NCBI GenBank assembly: GCA_029856125.1
Contig: JAHQWJ010000065.1
Span: forward strand, 1-34,024
DNA: 34,024 bases
Reading direction: 5' to 3'
Source of the DNA: Promethearchaeia archaeon
Lineage (GTDB): Archaea > Asgardarchaeota > Lokiarchaeia > Sigyniarchaeales > SOKP01
Below are positions 16,341-23,433 of the stretch, piece after piece. Under the pieces are notes generated by a model. The model had not been told where the DNA came from. It worked only from the letters and a program-made list of their open reading frames with translations, and did no database searches. The position numbers and the translations under genes are program-made. Position 1 is the stretch's first letter, and each line of letters opens with the position of its first letter.

Positions 16341-17012
16341 TTACCCATCAATAATTGACTTCCTAATATTTTCATATTTCTCTAGGTCTAATCGATATAG
16401 AACTCTTTTTTTATTTTTTTCAATTTTTATTATTTTGAGATTTCTTAATATTTCAAGATATTTCTTTACAGTATTGTAATTTCTTTTTAAATTTGCAGCT
16501 ATTTCCGTGATTTTAAAGGCATTATGTTCTTTTTTCAGAAGGTTGATAATATCTCGTACGATATCTTGTTTTAAATAGTAATACCACTCATCTAGATCGG
16601 AATTAGATTCGTATTCAAAAATCATTCTTTGATTATCGATTTTTTTTGATCGTGTAAATCTAAATTTTTCTAAACAGGATAAATGCCAAAGAGCTTGGTT
16701 GCTTCCAATATTGATTGCTTTCATTATATCATTAATGTTCGATGGATTTTTTCTTACATAATTATAGATTTCATTTCTTATTGGATGCTCAATGATGTTA
16801 TTTTTCATTAATTTAGTTCCAGGGATAAGAATTCTTTTTTTTATGAGATTTTTAATAATGAGTTCAATGCTGTTCCTATTTAAATTAGGATTCGATCTCA
16901 CTCTATTAGCGATGAACACGACAATATCTTCTATCGAAAAGAAAGGTTTCTTTTTTAGATATTCCTTTATCAGATTACAAACAATAGATTGAAGGTTATC
17001 CGGAGTGTTCAT
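16341..17012 (-). CDS. Double winged-helix transcriptional regulator
   Basis: From the ATG at 17012 this is a 223-residue protein; a TTG two codons upstream is less likely. It contains two winged-helix regions. One is at about 85-135 (HPIRNEIYNYV, then a recognition-helix-like stretch GSNQALWHLSCLEKF). The other is at about 160-215 (RDIINLLKKEHNAFKITEIA, then YNTVKKYLEILRNLKII and a wing ending KRVLYRLDL). This is the ArsR/MarR-like layout common in archaea. It diverges from the second ubiquitin-like gene, whose leader holds a 10-base inverted repeat at 17152/17208, so that gene is a natural candidate target. No ligand-binding domain is evident. Confidence 0.75.
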   Translation of the reverse strand: MNTPDNLQSIVCNLIKEYLKKKPFFSIEDIVVFIANRVRSNPNLNRNSIELIIKNLIKKRILIPGTKLMKNNIIEHPIRNEIYNYVRKNPSNINDIMKAINIGSNQALWHLSCLEKFRFTRSKKIDNQRMIFEYESNSDLDEWYYYLKQDIVRDIINLLKKEHNAFKITEIAANLKRNYNTVKKYLEILRNLKIIKIEKNKKRVLYRLDLEKYENIRKSIIDG

Positions 17013-17115
17013 AAGCAATTTATTTTAAAGGGTTGAATTATTTGATTTCTATAATCAAATCTTCGCTCTAAAACGATATTTTCCAAATTATATATATTGA
17101 TAGACATTCATTTAA

Positions 17116-17128
17116 TTTATAAATATAA
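17116..17128 (+). promoter_or_regulatory. TATA box for the second ubiquitin-like gene
   Basis: TTTATAAATATAA is a good archaeal TATA box. A start about 25 bases downstream would give a leader of roughly 130 bases, unusually long here, which would contain both inverted repeats described at 17152 and 17231. Confidence 0.5.
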
Positions 17129-17151
17129 GATATTAGGTTTTTTAATGCAAA

Positions 17152-17217
17152 TACTTACATTTTAACCAAAATTCAAAAAACTTCAAAATCATACCAATGG
17201 GTTATTTAATGTAAGTA
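17152..17217 (+). promoter_or_regulatory. Inverted repeat in the leader of the second Ubl gene
   Basis: TACTTACATT (17152-17161) and AATGTAAGTA (17208-17217) are perfect ten-base inverted copies. Inside them TAACC (17163-17167) and GGTTA (17200-17204) can also pair. The arms could form a leader RNA stem or act as two half-sites for a dimeric repressor such as the divergent winged-helix protein. Which applies cannot be told from sequence. Confidence 0.55.
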
Positions 17218-17230
17218 CATCATCAAATTA

Positions 17231-17253
17231 TTAAGTTTTAAAAAAAAACTTAA
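17231..17253 (+). promoter_or_regulatory. Perfect 9-base hairpin just upstream of the Ubl 2 ribosome binding site
   Basis: TTAAGTTTT (17231-17239) pairs with AAAACTTAA (17245-17253) around a five-A loop, 15 bases before the GGAGTGAT ribosome binding site at 17268-17275. It is AT-rich and weak alone, but with the larger repeat upstream it makes the leader look structured. Confidence 0.4.
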
Positions 17254-17279
17254 ATTAAAAAAATAAAGGAGTGATTTGA

Positions 17280-17609
17280 ATGAGTTTTGAAGAAGATTTT
17301 GATGAGGAATTAGAGCCAGTTAACTCTAAAACCCCATCAAGCAAAGTACCCTCAACAGGCAAGAAATTGACATTATATTTCATGTCAACTATTGGTCCTG
17401 GTGAAAAGAAGGAAAAATTGACTGTAAACGACGCTAATGAAGTAAGTGATATCAAACAAACGCTAGGAAATCTATTTGGACTTGATCCAGACGATTTTCA
17501 TATTTCATCCGGAGGAGTAACAATGGATGAGAATAGCCAGTTAAAAGACTATAGTGTTAATAATGGCGACGACATTCTTTTAATCCCAGCGAGTACAGCT
17601 GGTAAATAA
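17280..17609 (+). CDS. Ubiquitin-like modifier 2 (C-terminal Ala-Gly-Lys precursor)
   Basis: This 109-residue protein has a short acidic tail (1-27) followed by a beta-grasp ubiquitin-like domain: KKLTLYFMSTIGPGEKK, the helix SDIKQTLGNLF, DDFHISSGGVTMDENSQLKDY and GDDILLIP, very similar to the modifier at 12894. The chain ends A-G-K. One lysine therefore follows the terminal glycine and would have to be removed before adenylation, a job the nearby JAMM protease could do. Mature ubiquitin ends Gly-Gly; this family variant has Ala-Gly. A strong GGAGTGAT ribosome binding site and a hairpin terminator suggest high, separate expression ahead of the E1/E2 genes. Confidence 0.9.
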   Translation: MSFEEDFDEELEPVNSKTPSSKVPSTGKKLTLYFMSTIGPGEKKEKLTVNDANEVSDIKQTLGNLFGLDPDDFHISSGGVTMDENSQLKDYSVNNGDDILLIPASTAGK

Positions 17610-17657
17610 AAGCTGGATACTTTTAAATAATTCTTTTCATAAAATATAATATATAAT

Positions 17658-17697
17658 AAGGGCACTAAGCCCTTCAATTTTTTTATTTTTTTGATTA
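17658..17697 (+). terminator. Hairpin plus T-run terminator between Ubl 2 and E1
   Basis: AAGGGC (17658-17663) and GCCCTT (17669-17674) form a perfect six-base GC-rich stem with a five-base loop. They are followed by runs of seven and seven T residues, the shape of an intrinsic terminator. It lies 48 bases after the Ubl 2 stop and only 40 bases before the E1 start, so E1 expression would depend on partial read-through or on a promoter inside this AT-rich gap. Confidence 0.65.
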
Positions 17698-17715
17698 ATA
17701 TTAATGGTGATAATA

Positions 17716-18939
17716 ATGGGTAAAGATTCAGATTTTTTTGCAAAAGGAATGTCAGAGGAAGAGAGAGACTTATACGATCGCCAATTTCGTTTAGAAGGAT
17801 GGTCCCAAAAATTAGTTAAGAATTCAAGAGTGTTAATAGCGGGTGTAGGGGGTTTGGGATGTGAAATTGCTAAAAATTTGGCTATGTTAGGTGTAGGTCA
17901 TATAGATCTTGTTGATATTGATATAATTGAACATTCTAATCTGAACCGTCAAATTCTCTTTGCTGGAGCAAAGTTAGGAGAACCTAAAGCATTTATTGCT
18001 GCTAGAAAATTGACTGAAATTAACCCCAATATTATTGTTAAAGGGTATCATACATCCTTAGAAAGATTAAATCCAGCACTCTATCACGCTTCAGATGTTG
18101 TAATTGGAGGTCTTGATTCGATGAATGCAAGGTTGAACTTAAACGCTCAATGCATTAGATTTAAAAAACCTTTGGTAGATGGGGGGGTTTCTGGTTATTA
18201 TGGTCACATATATACGATATTTCCATATCAAAATGCATGTTATGAATGTAATCCATTACCAGACATCAAGAATGATGATATGGCAGCTTGTACAGTAGTT
18301 GGAATCCCTCGAAAAAGAATTCATTGTGTTTTTAAAGGAGATATGGCCTTTAAAGAGAAATTTGACAAAGATCCGAATCCTAAAAATATCGAGGATATCA
18401 AATTTATTCAAAAAGTTGCAAATGAATACGTAGTAAAACACAATTTCTTACCTGAATATACTGAAGATGATGTCGTAAAAATTATTGATCGCCACGATCC
18501 AGGGATCATTACGATTAACGCAACTATTTCAGCATTACAATCTCACGAAGTGGTTAAAATCCTTCATTGGGAAAAAGGTCACAAGGGTTTAGGTGAGCCC
18601 ATCAAAAATTACATTATATTTAATGCAGTGACTATGAAATTACACCACATTGAAAAGAAGAGAAATCCAGAATGTTCTCAATGTGGTAAAAGTGCAAGAC
18701 GAGTTTCCATTAAAATGAGAGATATTTCACCTTGCGTAAATATAATTAAAACACTAGAAAGAAATGGATTTGAATTGGATTCTGAATTTGAACCGATAAT
18801 AACTCTATTGGATTTTAATGATATTATTGTTTTAGATTTAGAGCAAAATCCAACTCAAAACGGTTTAAGGAATTACGAATTTCTAACTGTTGCGGGGTTT
18901 AAAGGTGGAGAAATTTACGTAACCTTAAAAATTAAATAA
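17716..18939 (+). CDS. E1-like ubiquitin-activating enzyme
   Basis: This 407-residue protein adenylates a Ubl C-terminus and passes it on as a thioester. It opens with YDRQFRLEGW and the Rossmann nucleotide site GVGGLG (about 43-48), followed by the DxDxIExSNLNRQ motif. Zinc cysteines form two pairs, C-Y-E-C (175-178) and C-S-Q-C (320-323). Cys192, in AACTVVGIPRKRIHC, sits where UBA3-type E1 enzymes have the catalytic cysteine. The C-terminal 65 residues resemble a ubiquitin-fold domain that recruits E2. This distinguishes it from MoeB/ThiF. The start is placed at 17716 because GGTGAT is spaced before it; an ATG at 17704 overlaps that site. It heads the E1-E2-JAMM-RING unit. Confidence 0.93.
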   Translation: MGKDSDFFAKGMSEEERDLYDRQFRLEGWSQKLVKNSRVLIAGVGGLGCEIAKNLAMLGVGHIDLVDIDIIEHSNLNRQILFAGAKLGEPKAFIAARKLTEINPNIIVKGYHTSLERLNPALYHASDVVIGGLDSMNARLNLNAQCIRFKKPLVDGGVSGYYGHIYTIFPYQNACYECNPLPDIKNDDMAACTVVGIPRKRIHCVFKGDMAFKEKFDKDPNPKNIEDIKFIQKVANEYVVKHNFLPEYTEDDVVKIIDRHDPGIITINATISALQSHEVVKILHWEKGHKGLGEPIKNYIIFNAVTMKLHHIEKKRNPECSQCGKSARRVSIKMRDISPCVNIIKTLERNGFELDSEFEPIITLLDFNDIIVLDLEQNPTQNGLRNYEFLTVAGFKGGEIYVTLKIK

Positions 18940-18996
18940 AAATTTAATCAAAAATATAATTTTAAAATATAATAATAAAAAAACGGGGTTAAGAAT

Positions 18997-19524
18997 ATGA
19001 GTATAAGAAGTAGTCGAGTTTCCCGAGATTTTGCGGGACTAAAAAAGTTGCTAAAGCAGGGTACTATTATTCAATTGAAGCCATTTAATCCAAAAAAGAA
19101 GAGCATCGATCACTTAGCTTTATTGATTAAAGGTCCTAAAGGTACTGCCTATGCTGGGGGATTGTTTAAATTAGAAATGAAGTTTCCAGTTCAATATCCT
19201 AAACAACCTCCTTTTGTCCGATTGCATACTCCTATATGGCATCCAAATTTTTGGCCAAAACCAAGTGAGTATAAAGGACAAAGAAATATTTGCTTAGCTT
19301 TAGTAGATCCATCTCTAGTTGGAAAAAAAGGGGGATGGAGTCCTTCAAAAACAGCAGTTACAGTCGTTCAATCAATTATTGCTATGTTAAACACTCATGG
19401 AAAATATGTTAATCCAACTGATGTGTTTAATAAAAAAGCAGCTATAGAAATGATGAAAAATCCGAAATTTTTTGATAAAAAAGTAAAAACTTTAGTAAAG
19501 AAGTATGCCAAGGATAAATGGTGA
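18997..19524 (+). CDS. E2-like ubiquitin-conjugating enzyme
   Basis: This 175-residue protein has the UBC fold order: an N-terminal helix, the strands ending FKLEMKFPVQYPKQPPFVRL, the conserved HPN at 82-84, and the active-site cysteine C99 in RNICLALV. GGWSP (112-116) follows, and then C-terminal helices. The asparagine of HPN stabilises the isopeptide transition state, so a catalytically competent E2 is likely. A six-residue insertion (WPKPSE) separates HPN from the cysteine, longer than in minimal E2 enzymes. It follows E1 by 57 bases. Its stop codon is part of the GGTGA ribosome binding site of the JAMM gene, so the two are translationally linked. Confidence 0.92.
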   Translation: MSIRSSRVSRDFAGLKKLLKQGTIIQLKPFNPKKKSIDHLALLIKGPKGTAYAGGLFKLEMKFPVQYPKQPPFVRLHTPIWHPNFWPKPSEYKGQRNICLALVDPSLVGKKGGWSPSKTAVTVVQSIIAMLNTHGKYVNPTDVFNKKAAIEMMKNPKFFDKKVKTLVKKYAKDKW

Positions 19525-19531
19525 ACCTAGA

Positions 19532-20335
19532 ATGAATTTCGATGAAAAGAATAGCGATTCTATCAGAGATGCTATAAAACAAAGAATTAAAGAGAAAATT
19601 AAAAAAGAATTACTTGAAGAAGTATACACAGAATTACAATTAGAAGAATTACAAGAAGAATTAACAACAGAAATTATCAAGGCGAAACCTATAGTTCATT
19701 CAAAAGAATTCAAAGCAAAACTTGAACCCATCCCGATGGAACCAGTAAAAACTACAGCTAGCAATGACAGAACTAAAGCTAAAATAGCTATCACTTCAAC
19801 AGCAATTCTTAAAATCGCGAGTCATTCATTAAAATATGCTAATTCTAAAATACATAGAGATGATTGGGTGGAAGTAATAGGTTTACTAGCAGGGAACTTT
19901 GATAGTTCTAAAGGAATCCTAAATCTGGAAGATGCTTATCCAATGGGACATGGAACAGCGGTCTATGCTGAAATAAAGGATTATAAGAATTATGTTAGAG
20001 CTTACAGAGATATTAAAAAAAAGGGACTGTTTATATGTGGTTGGTATCATTCTCATCCTTCTTATGGATGCTTCATGTCAAGAGAAGATTTAGGAACTCA
20101 AGCAAGATATCAAAAATTGTGGAATAAAGCTGTAGCACTCGTCATCGATCCATATCAAATTAACGGGAAATCGTTTGGTTTTGAAATTTATCGTGCAAAT
20201 TTTAAGACCAGGAAATGGTTCTCAGTGCCTTTTGATATTAAGGGGCATTTAGATGTGATGATGTTACCCGAAATTTTAGAATTCATGAACCCAATAATTG
20301 ATGGCAAACCAGTATATTTAGAATATGATGAATAA
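19532..20335 (+). CDS. RPN11-like JAMM metalloprotease (deubiquitinase)
   Basis: This 267-residue protein contains a complete JAMM/MPN+ zinc protease site. E114 lies in WVEVIGLLAG, and HSHPSYGCFMSRED (173-186) contains H173, H175, S183 and D186. The flanking GWYHSHP...SREDLGTQ closely follows the pattern of eukaryotic RPN11. An N-terminal lysine/glutamate-rich helical region (10-50) precedes it. Such enzymes cleave isopeptide bonds of conjugated ubiquitin or trim residues after the terminal glycine, for example the lysine that ends the modifier at 17280. The start at 19532 is chosen because GGTGA, which includes the E2 stop codon, lies seven bases before it. An ATG at 19505 has no such site. 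Confidence 0.92.
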   Translation: MNFDEKNSDSIRDAIKQRIKEKIKKELLEEVYTELQLEELQEELTTEIIKAKPIVHSKEFKAKLEPIPMEPVKTTASNDRTKAKIAITSTAILKIASHSLKYANSKIHRDDWVEVIGLLAGNFDSSKGILNLEDAYPMGHGTAVYAEIKDYKNYVRAYRDIKKKGLFICGWYHSHPSYGCFMSREDLGTQARYQKLWNKAVALVIDPYQINGKSFGFEIYRANFKTRKWFSVPFDIKGHLDVMMLPEILEFMNPIIDGKPVYLEYDE

Positions 20336-20368
20336 AAAGATAAAAAACATCTTAGGTGATATCAAACC

Positions 20369-21493
20369 ATGGCAAGAAATAAAACTACACCAATAATATT
20401 TACTATTTTTCTAATAATTGGTGCAATCCATGGGTTACTCTCCTATTCTTTTTCTAATTTTGCGACTTGGTTATTAATTGGGTTATGGTTAATTTTTACA
20501 TTAAAGATATTTGGAAACATAAAACGTCACCGTGAGTTTAATTCACCGCATAATACTGCATTTTTTGTCATCGTTCCATTAGGTATTGGAATTTTTTATT
20601 CTATATGGGGATTTTATACTGGCATTTTAGGAGAAAACCTTCTTGGAGGAGTATATTTTAGTTTATGGAGCCTAATTTTTGCCTTTCCTTACGTATTATT
20701 TGGTTCTTACTCTTTATATCGTTGTTTTAAGAAATACAATGTAATATATTTTGGAACAAAAGCAGTAAAAGCTAGAGCGTTGGGATATATCCTATCATTT
20801 TCAGTTCTAATTTTTATTTTAGCCTATTGGATAAGTTTCTATAGTGGTATTGAGAGTATTCCATTGGATCTTAATCTCTTACTGCTATTAATAGCTACGA
20901 TTTTAATAGTTATAATTTTTGGGTTTACTAATACACGCTCATCATTACCAGCAATAACTCGTGATTACATTGCAAACCGTACTAGAACGATTAATAATTT
21001 AACCACACCTACAACACAGAGACAACGTGTACGGACAACGAGGGTAACTAACCCAACTCCATCTACTAGAACAACTACGCGCACAACAAGATCAAGAACT
21101 CAATCATCAAGGGCAACACCCACATCTCGTAAGCAAACTAATAGATCTAAAACATCAAATGTAACTCGTACCACTAGAGTCAAACCGACTCCAAAAATTC
21201 GAGATATTAATAAGTTTAAACCAAGAGCATCATATTTATCATTAGAGGATTTTAAGTGCATCTTTTGTTTTAAATTACCAAAACTTCCTGAAGATAGAGG
21301 ACGAGGAGTAGTTGTGTGTCCGAATTGTAGGTATCCTTCTCACGCTGACGAATTTAAAGATTGGATGCGAACTTCAAACCTTTGTTCACGCTGTAGTGCA
21401 TCTATTCCATCTAGTTTTAGGCGTAATCCAAGAGTAATAAGCATAAAAAATTATGTGATAATCTATAAACAATTTTTAAAGAAAAAAGCGTAG
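20369..21493 (+). CDS. Six-helix membrane protein with C-terminal RING-like zinc domain (candidate E3)
   Basis: This 374-residue protein has six predicted transmembrane helices (about 8-26, 31-48, 64-84, 91-112, 138-160 and 165-186). A long threonine/arginine-rich linker (about 195-285) and a zinc domain follow. The cysteines and histidine read C297-x2-C300, C317-P-N-C320, x4-H325, C339-x2-C342, with an E and W between H325 and C339. This resembles archaeal RING-like proteins, where the sixth ligand is often H, C or an acidic residue. With an even number of helices the zinc domain should lie on the cytoplasmic side with E2. A GGTGAT ribosome binding site precedes the ATG. An E3 role is inferred from the domain and from operon position; the membrane anchor is unusual. 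Confidence 0.8.
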   Translation: MARNKTTPIIFTIFLIIGAIHGLLSYSFSNFATWLLIGLWLIFTLKIFGNIKRHREFNSPHNTAFFVIVPLGIGIFYSIWGFYTGILGENLLGGVYFSLWSLIFAFPYVLFGSYSLYRCFKKYNVIYFGTKAVKARALGYILSFSVLIFILAYWISFYSGIESIPLDLNLLLLLIATILIVIIFGFTNTRSSLPAITRDYIANRTRTINNLTTPTTQRQRVRTTRVTNPTPSTRTTTRTTRSRTQSSRATPTSRKQTNRSKTSNVTRTTRVKPTPKIRDINKFKPRASYLSLEDFKCIFCFKLPKLPEDRGRGVVVCPNCRYPSHADEFKDWMRTSNLCSRCSASIPSSFRRNPRVISIKNYVIIYKQFLKKKA

Positions 21494-21527
21494 TCATAAA
21501 GATAGATCTTGTAGATTTAGGAATTAT

Positions 21528-21546
21528 ACTCTCAAGAGTTTTTTTT
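21528..21546 (+). terminator. Hairpin terminator after the ubiquitin operon
   Basis: ACTCT and AGAGT pair around a two-base loop and are followed by eight T residues, 35 bases after the stop of the RING-like gene. It separates the ubiquitin unit from the folE operon. Confidence 0.6.
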
Positions 21547-21641
21547 ATTCTTTAAAAGCGATTTTTATCGATTTCTAGTATTTATTTATAGTTTCCTAAA
21601 TTTATAGAAATAATAATTAAAAAAGAGGATATGCGAGAAAA

Positions 21642-22199
21642 ATGAATAACGAAAGAGTACAAGAACTTATAACACATCTTATTAAAGAAATTGAGGGAAA
21701 TGATCATTTACGACCAGCAACGAAAGAAACTCCAAAACGAGTAGCTAACGCTTATAACGAAATATTTGAAGGTTATCAACAAGATTTAGATAAGGATATA
21801 AAAATTTTTAAAGCGCAATATAGTGAAATTATTGTATCGAGAGGTATTCAATTTTATAGCATGTGTGAACACCACATCTTACCCTTTTATGGTACAGTTG
21901 ATATTGTATATATGCCTGGAGAATTTCTTTTAGGTATATCAAAATTCGTTAGAGTAGTTAATTATTTTACACATAGGTTAAATGTTCAAGAAAAAATGAC
22001 CGATGATATTGCTAATTATTTAATGAACTGCATTTTAAAACCAAGAGGAGTAATGGTTATAGTCAAAGGAACTCACTTGTGTGAGATAATGAGAGGTGTA
22101 AAACAATCTAACCCAATAATGGTTACCTCGGCTATAAAAGGAATATTTAAAACAAACCCTACGAGCAGATCAGAGGCATTGGAACTTCTAAAGATCTAG
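21642..22199 (+). CDS. folE: GTP cyclohydrolase I (type IA)
   Basis: This 185-residue enzyme converts GTP to 7,8-dihydroneopterin triphosphate. The zinc ligands fall in MCEHHILPFYG (C75, H78) and HLCEIMRGV (C147). GISKFVRVV, the LNVQEKMT segment and the phosphate-binding K/R residues are also present. It is the zinc-dependent FolE form, not the MptA (type IB) form usual in methanogens. The gene starts the operon that continues with the amidohydrolase, ArfC-like reductase, CofG and CofH. Its product could feed the H4MPT pterin pathway whose MptD and MptG genes are in this window. GAGGAT precedes the ATG. Confidence 0.95.
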   Translation: MNNERVQELITHLIKEIEGNDHLRPATKETPKRVANAYNEIFEGYQQDLDKDIKIFKAQYSEIIVSRGIQFYSMCEHHILPFYGTVDIVYMPGEFLLGISKFVRVVNYFTHRLNVQEKMTDDIANYLMNCILKPRGVMVIVKGTHLCEIMRGVKQSNPIMVTSAIKGIFKTNPTSRSEALELLKI

Positions 22200-22263
22200 A
22201 AACATCGTAATATCTTAATTGTAAAATTTTTAAATTAAAAAAGAAAAAACTTCTGAGCGTCTT

Positions 22264-23433
22264 ATGCCTAGAACGATCATTTACAGCGATTATGGTTTGA
22301 TTGGAGACGAATTGGAACTAAAAACGAATGTTTCGATAGAAATAGATAAAAATGGAAAGATCGCTAAACTTGTTTATGATAATATTCGAGATGATATTAC
22401 TTACTCGAATCAACCAAATTACATTATGATTCCAGGGCTAATAAATTCCCATATTCATATTTGCGATAGTTTTGCTAAAGAACAGGGTTTTAATAAAGAT
22501 TTATTAGAAGTTGTTGCTCCTCCAGATGGGTTAAAGCACAAATTGTTAGGAAGTATCTCAAAAGAGATTAAAACGCAAGGAATAAGAGAAGCAGCTTCAG
22601 AAATGCTAGCGAATGGTATAACTTCGTTTGTAGATTTTAGAGAAAATGGATTAACGGGTATAAATCTTTTAAAAGAGGCTTTAGATAATTCTCCAATTAA
22701 TTATCGTATTTTGGGAAGATATAACAATTCGGAAGATGCGAAATCCGTTCTGAAAAACGCTGATGGATTAGGTTTTGCGAGTTATGATCAACTTCCTCCT
22801 AAACATAAAGAAAATTTAGTTTTATTGAAAGAACAAAATTTAGAGAAAACTATTGCGTGTCATGATGCTGAGCTCTCGAGGGATGAGTTCCTGTTTAATA
22901 AAATAATAGATGACAAATTAATAGATGTCATTATACATGGAACGCAGTACACAATAGAAGATTTAAAAAGAATTAAGGAGAATAATATATCTTTGGTCTT
23001 ATGTCCTAGATGTAACGGTTATTTTGGAAGTGGATTTCCACCGATAAGCGAGATTACTAAGTTGGGAATCCCTATAAGTCTTGGTACTGATAATGTAATG
23101 GCAAACAATATTGATTTATTCGAAGAGATGCGTTATTTGTATAGAATTTCCCGTGTATTAGCAACCGGTAAGGAAGATAGTCATTTATCATCAAAAGAAT
23201 TACTAAAAATGGTTAGTGTTAATGCAGCTAAAAACATGGGATTGCATAAAGAGTTCGGGTCAATTTCAGAGGGCAAGTATGCAGATTTCTCTTTATTGAA
23301 TCTTTCTGATCCAAACTACTATACATATAAGATTGATAAAGAAAATATTTATAATATCATTGTTCAAAGAACAAAATCAGAAAACATAAAGAAGACATAT
23401 ATTAAAGGTGAGGTTGAATTTGAAAGGAATTGA
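22264..23433 (+). CDS. Amidohydrolase of the deaminase type (cytosine deaminase/chlorohydrolase family)
   Basis: This 389-residue metal-dependent hydrolase belongs to the COG0402-like deaminase branch. Metal ligands are visible as H63-x-H65 in NSHIHI, H200, H225 in IIHGTQYT, and D276 in LGTDN. H200-x2-E203 is the pattern of the proton-shuttling glutamate in aminopyrimidine and pterin deaminases. It lies between folE and the ArfC-like reductase gene, which starts inside its last codons, and CofG/CofH follow. Deamination of the pyrimidine intermediate of 5-amino-6-ribitylaminouracil synthesis, or of a pterin, is the natural hypothesis. This is inference from neighbourhood only, and a role replacing the ArfB formamide hydrolase is an alternative. 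Confidence 0.85.
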   Translation: MPRTIIYSDYGLIGDELELKTNVSIEIDKNGKIAKLVYDNIRDDITYSNQPNYIMIPGLINSHIHICDSFAKEQGFNKDLLEVVAPPDGLKHKLLGSISKEIKTQGIREAASEMLANGITSFVDFRENGLTGINLLKEALDNSPINYRILGRYNNSEDAKSVLKNADGLGFASYDQLPPKHKENLVLLKEQNLEKTIACHDAELSRDEFLFNKIIDDKLIDVIIHGTQYTIEDLKRIKENNISLVLCPRCNGYFGSGFPPISEITKLGIPISLGTDNVMANNIDLFEEMRYLYRISRVLATGKEDSHLSSKELLKMVSVNAAKNMGLHKEFGSISEGKYADFSLLNLSDPNYYTYKIDKENIYNIIVQRTKSENIKKTYIKGEVEFERN

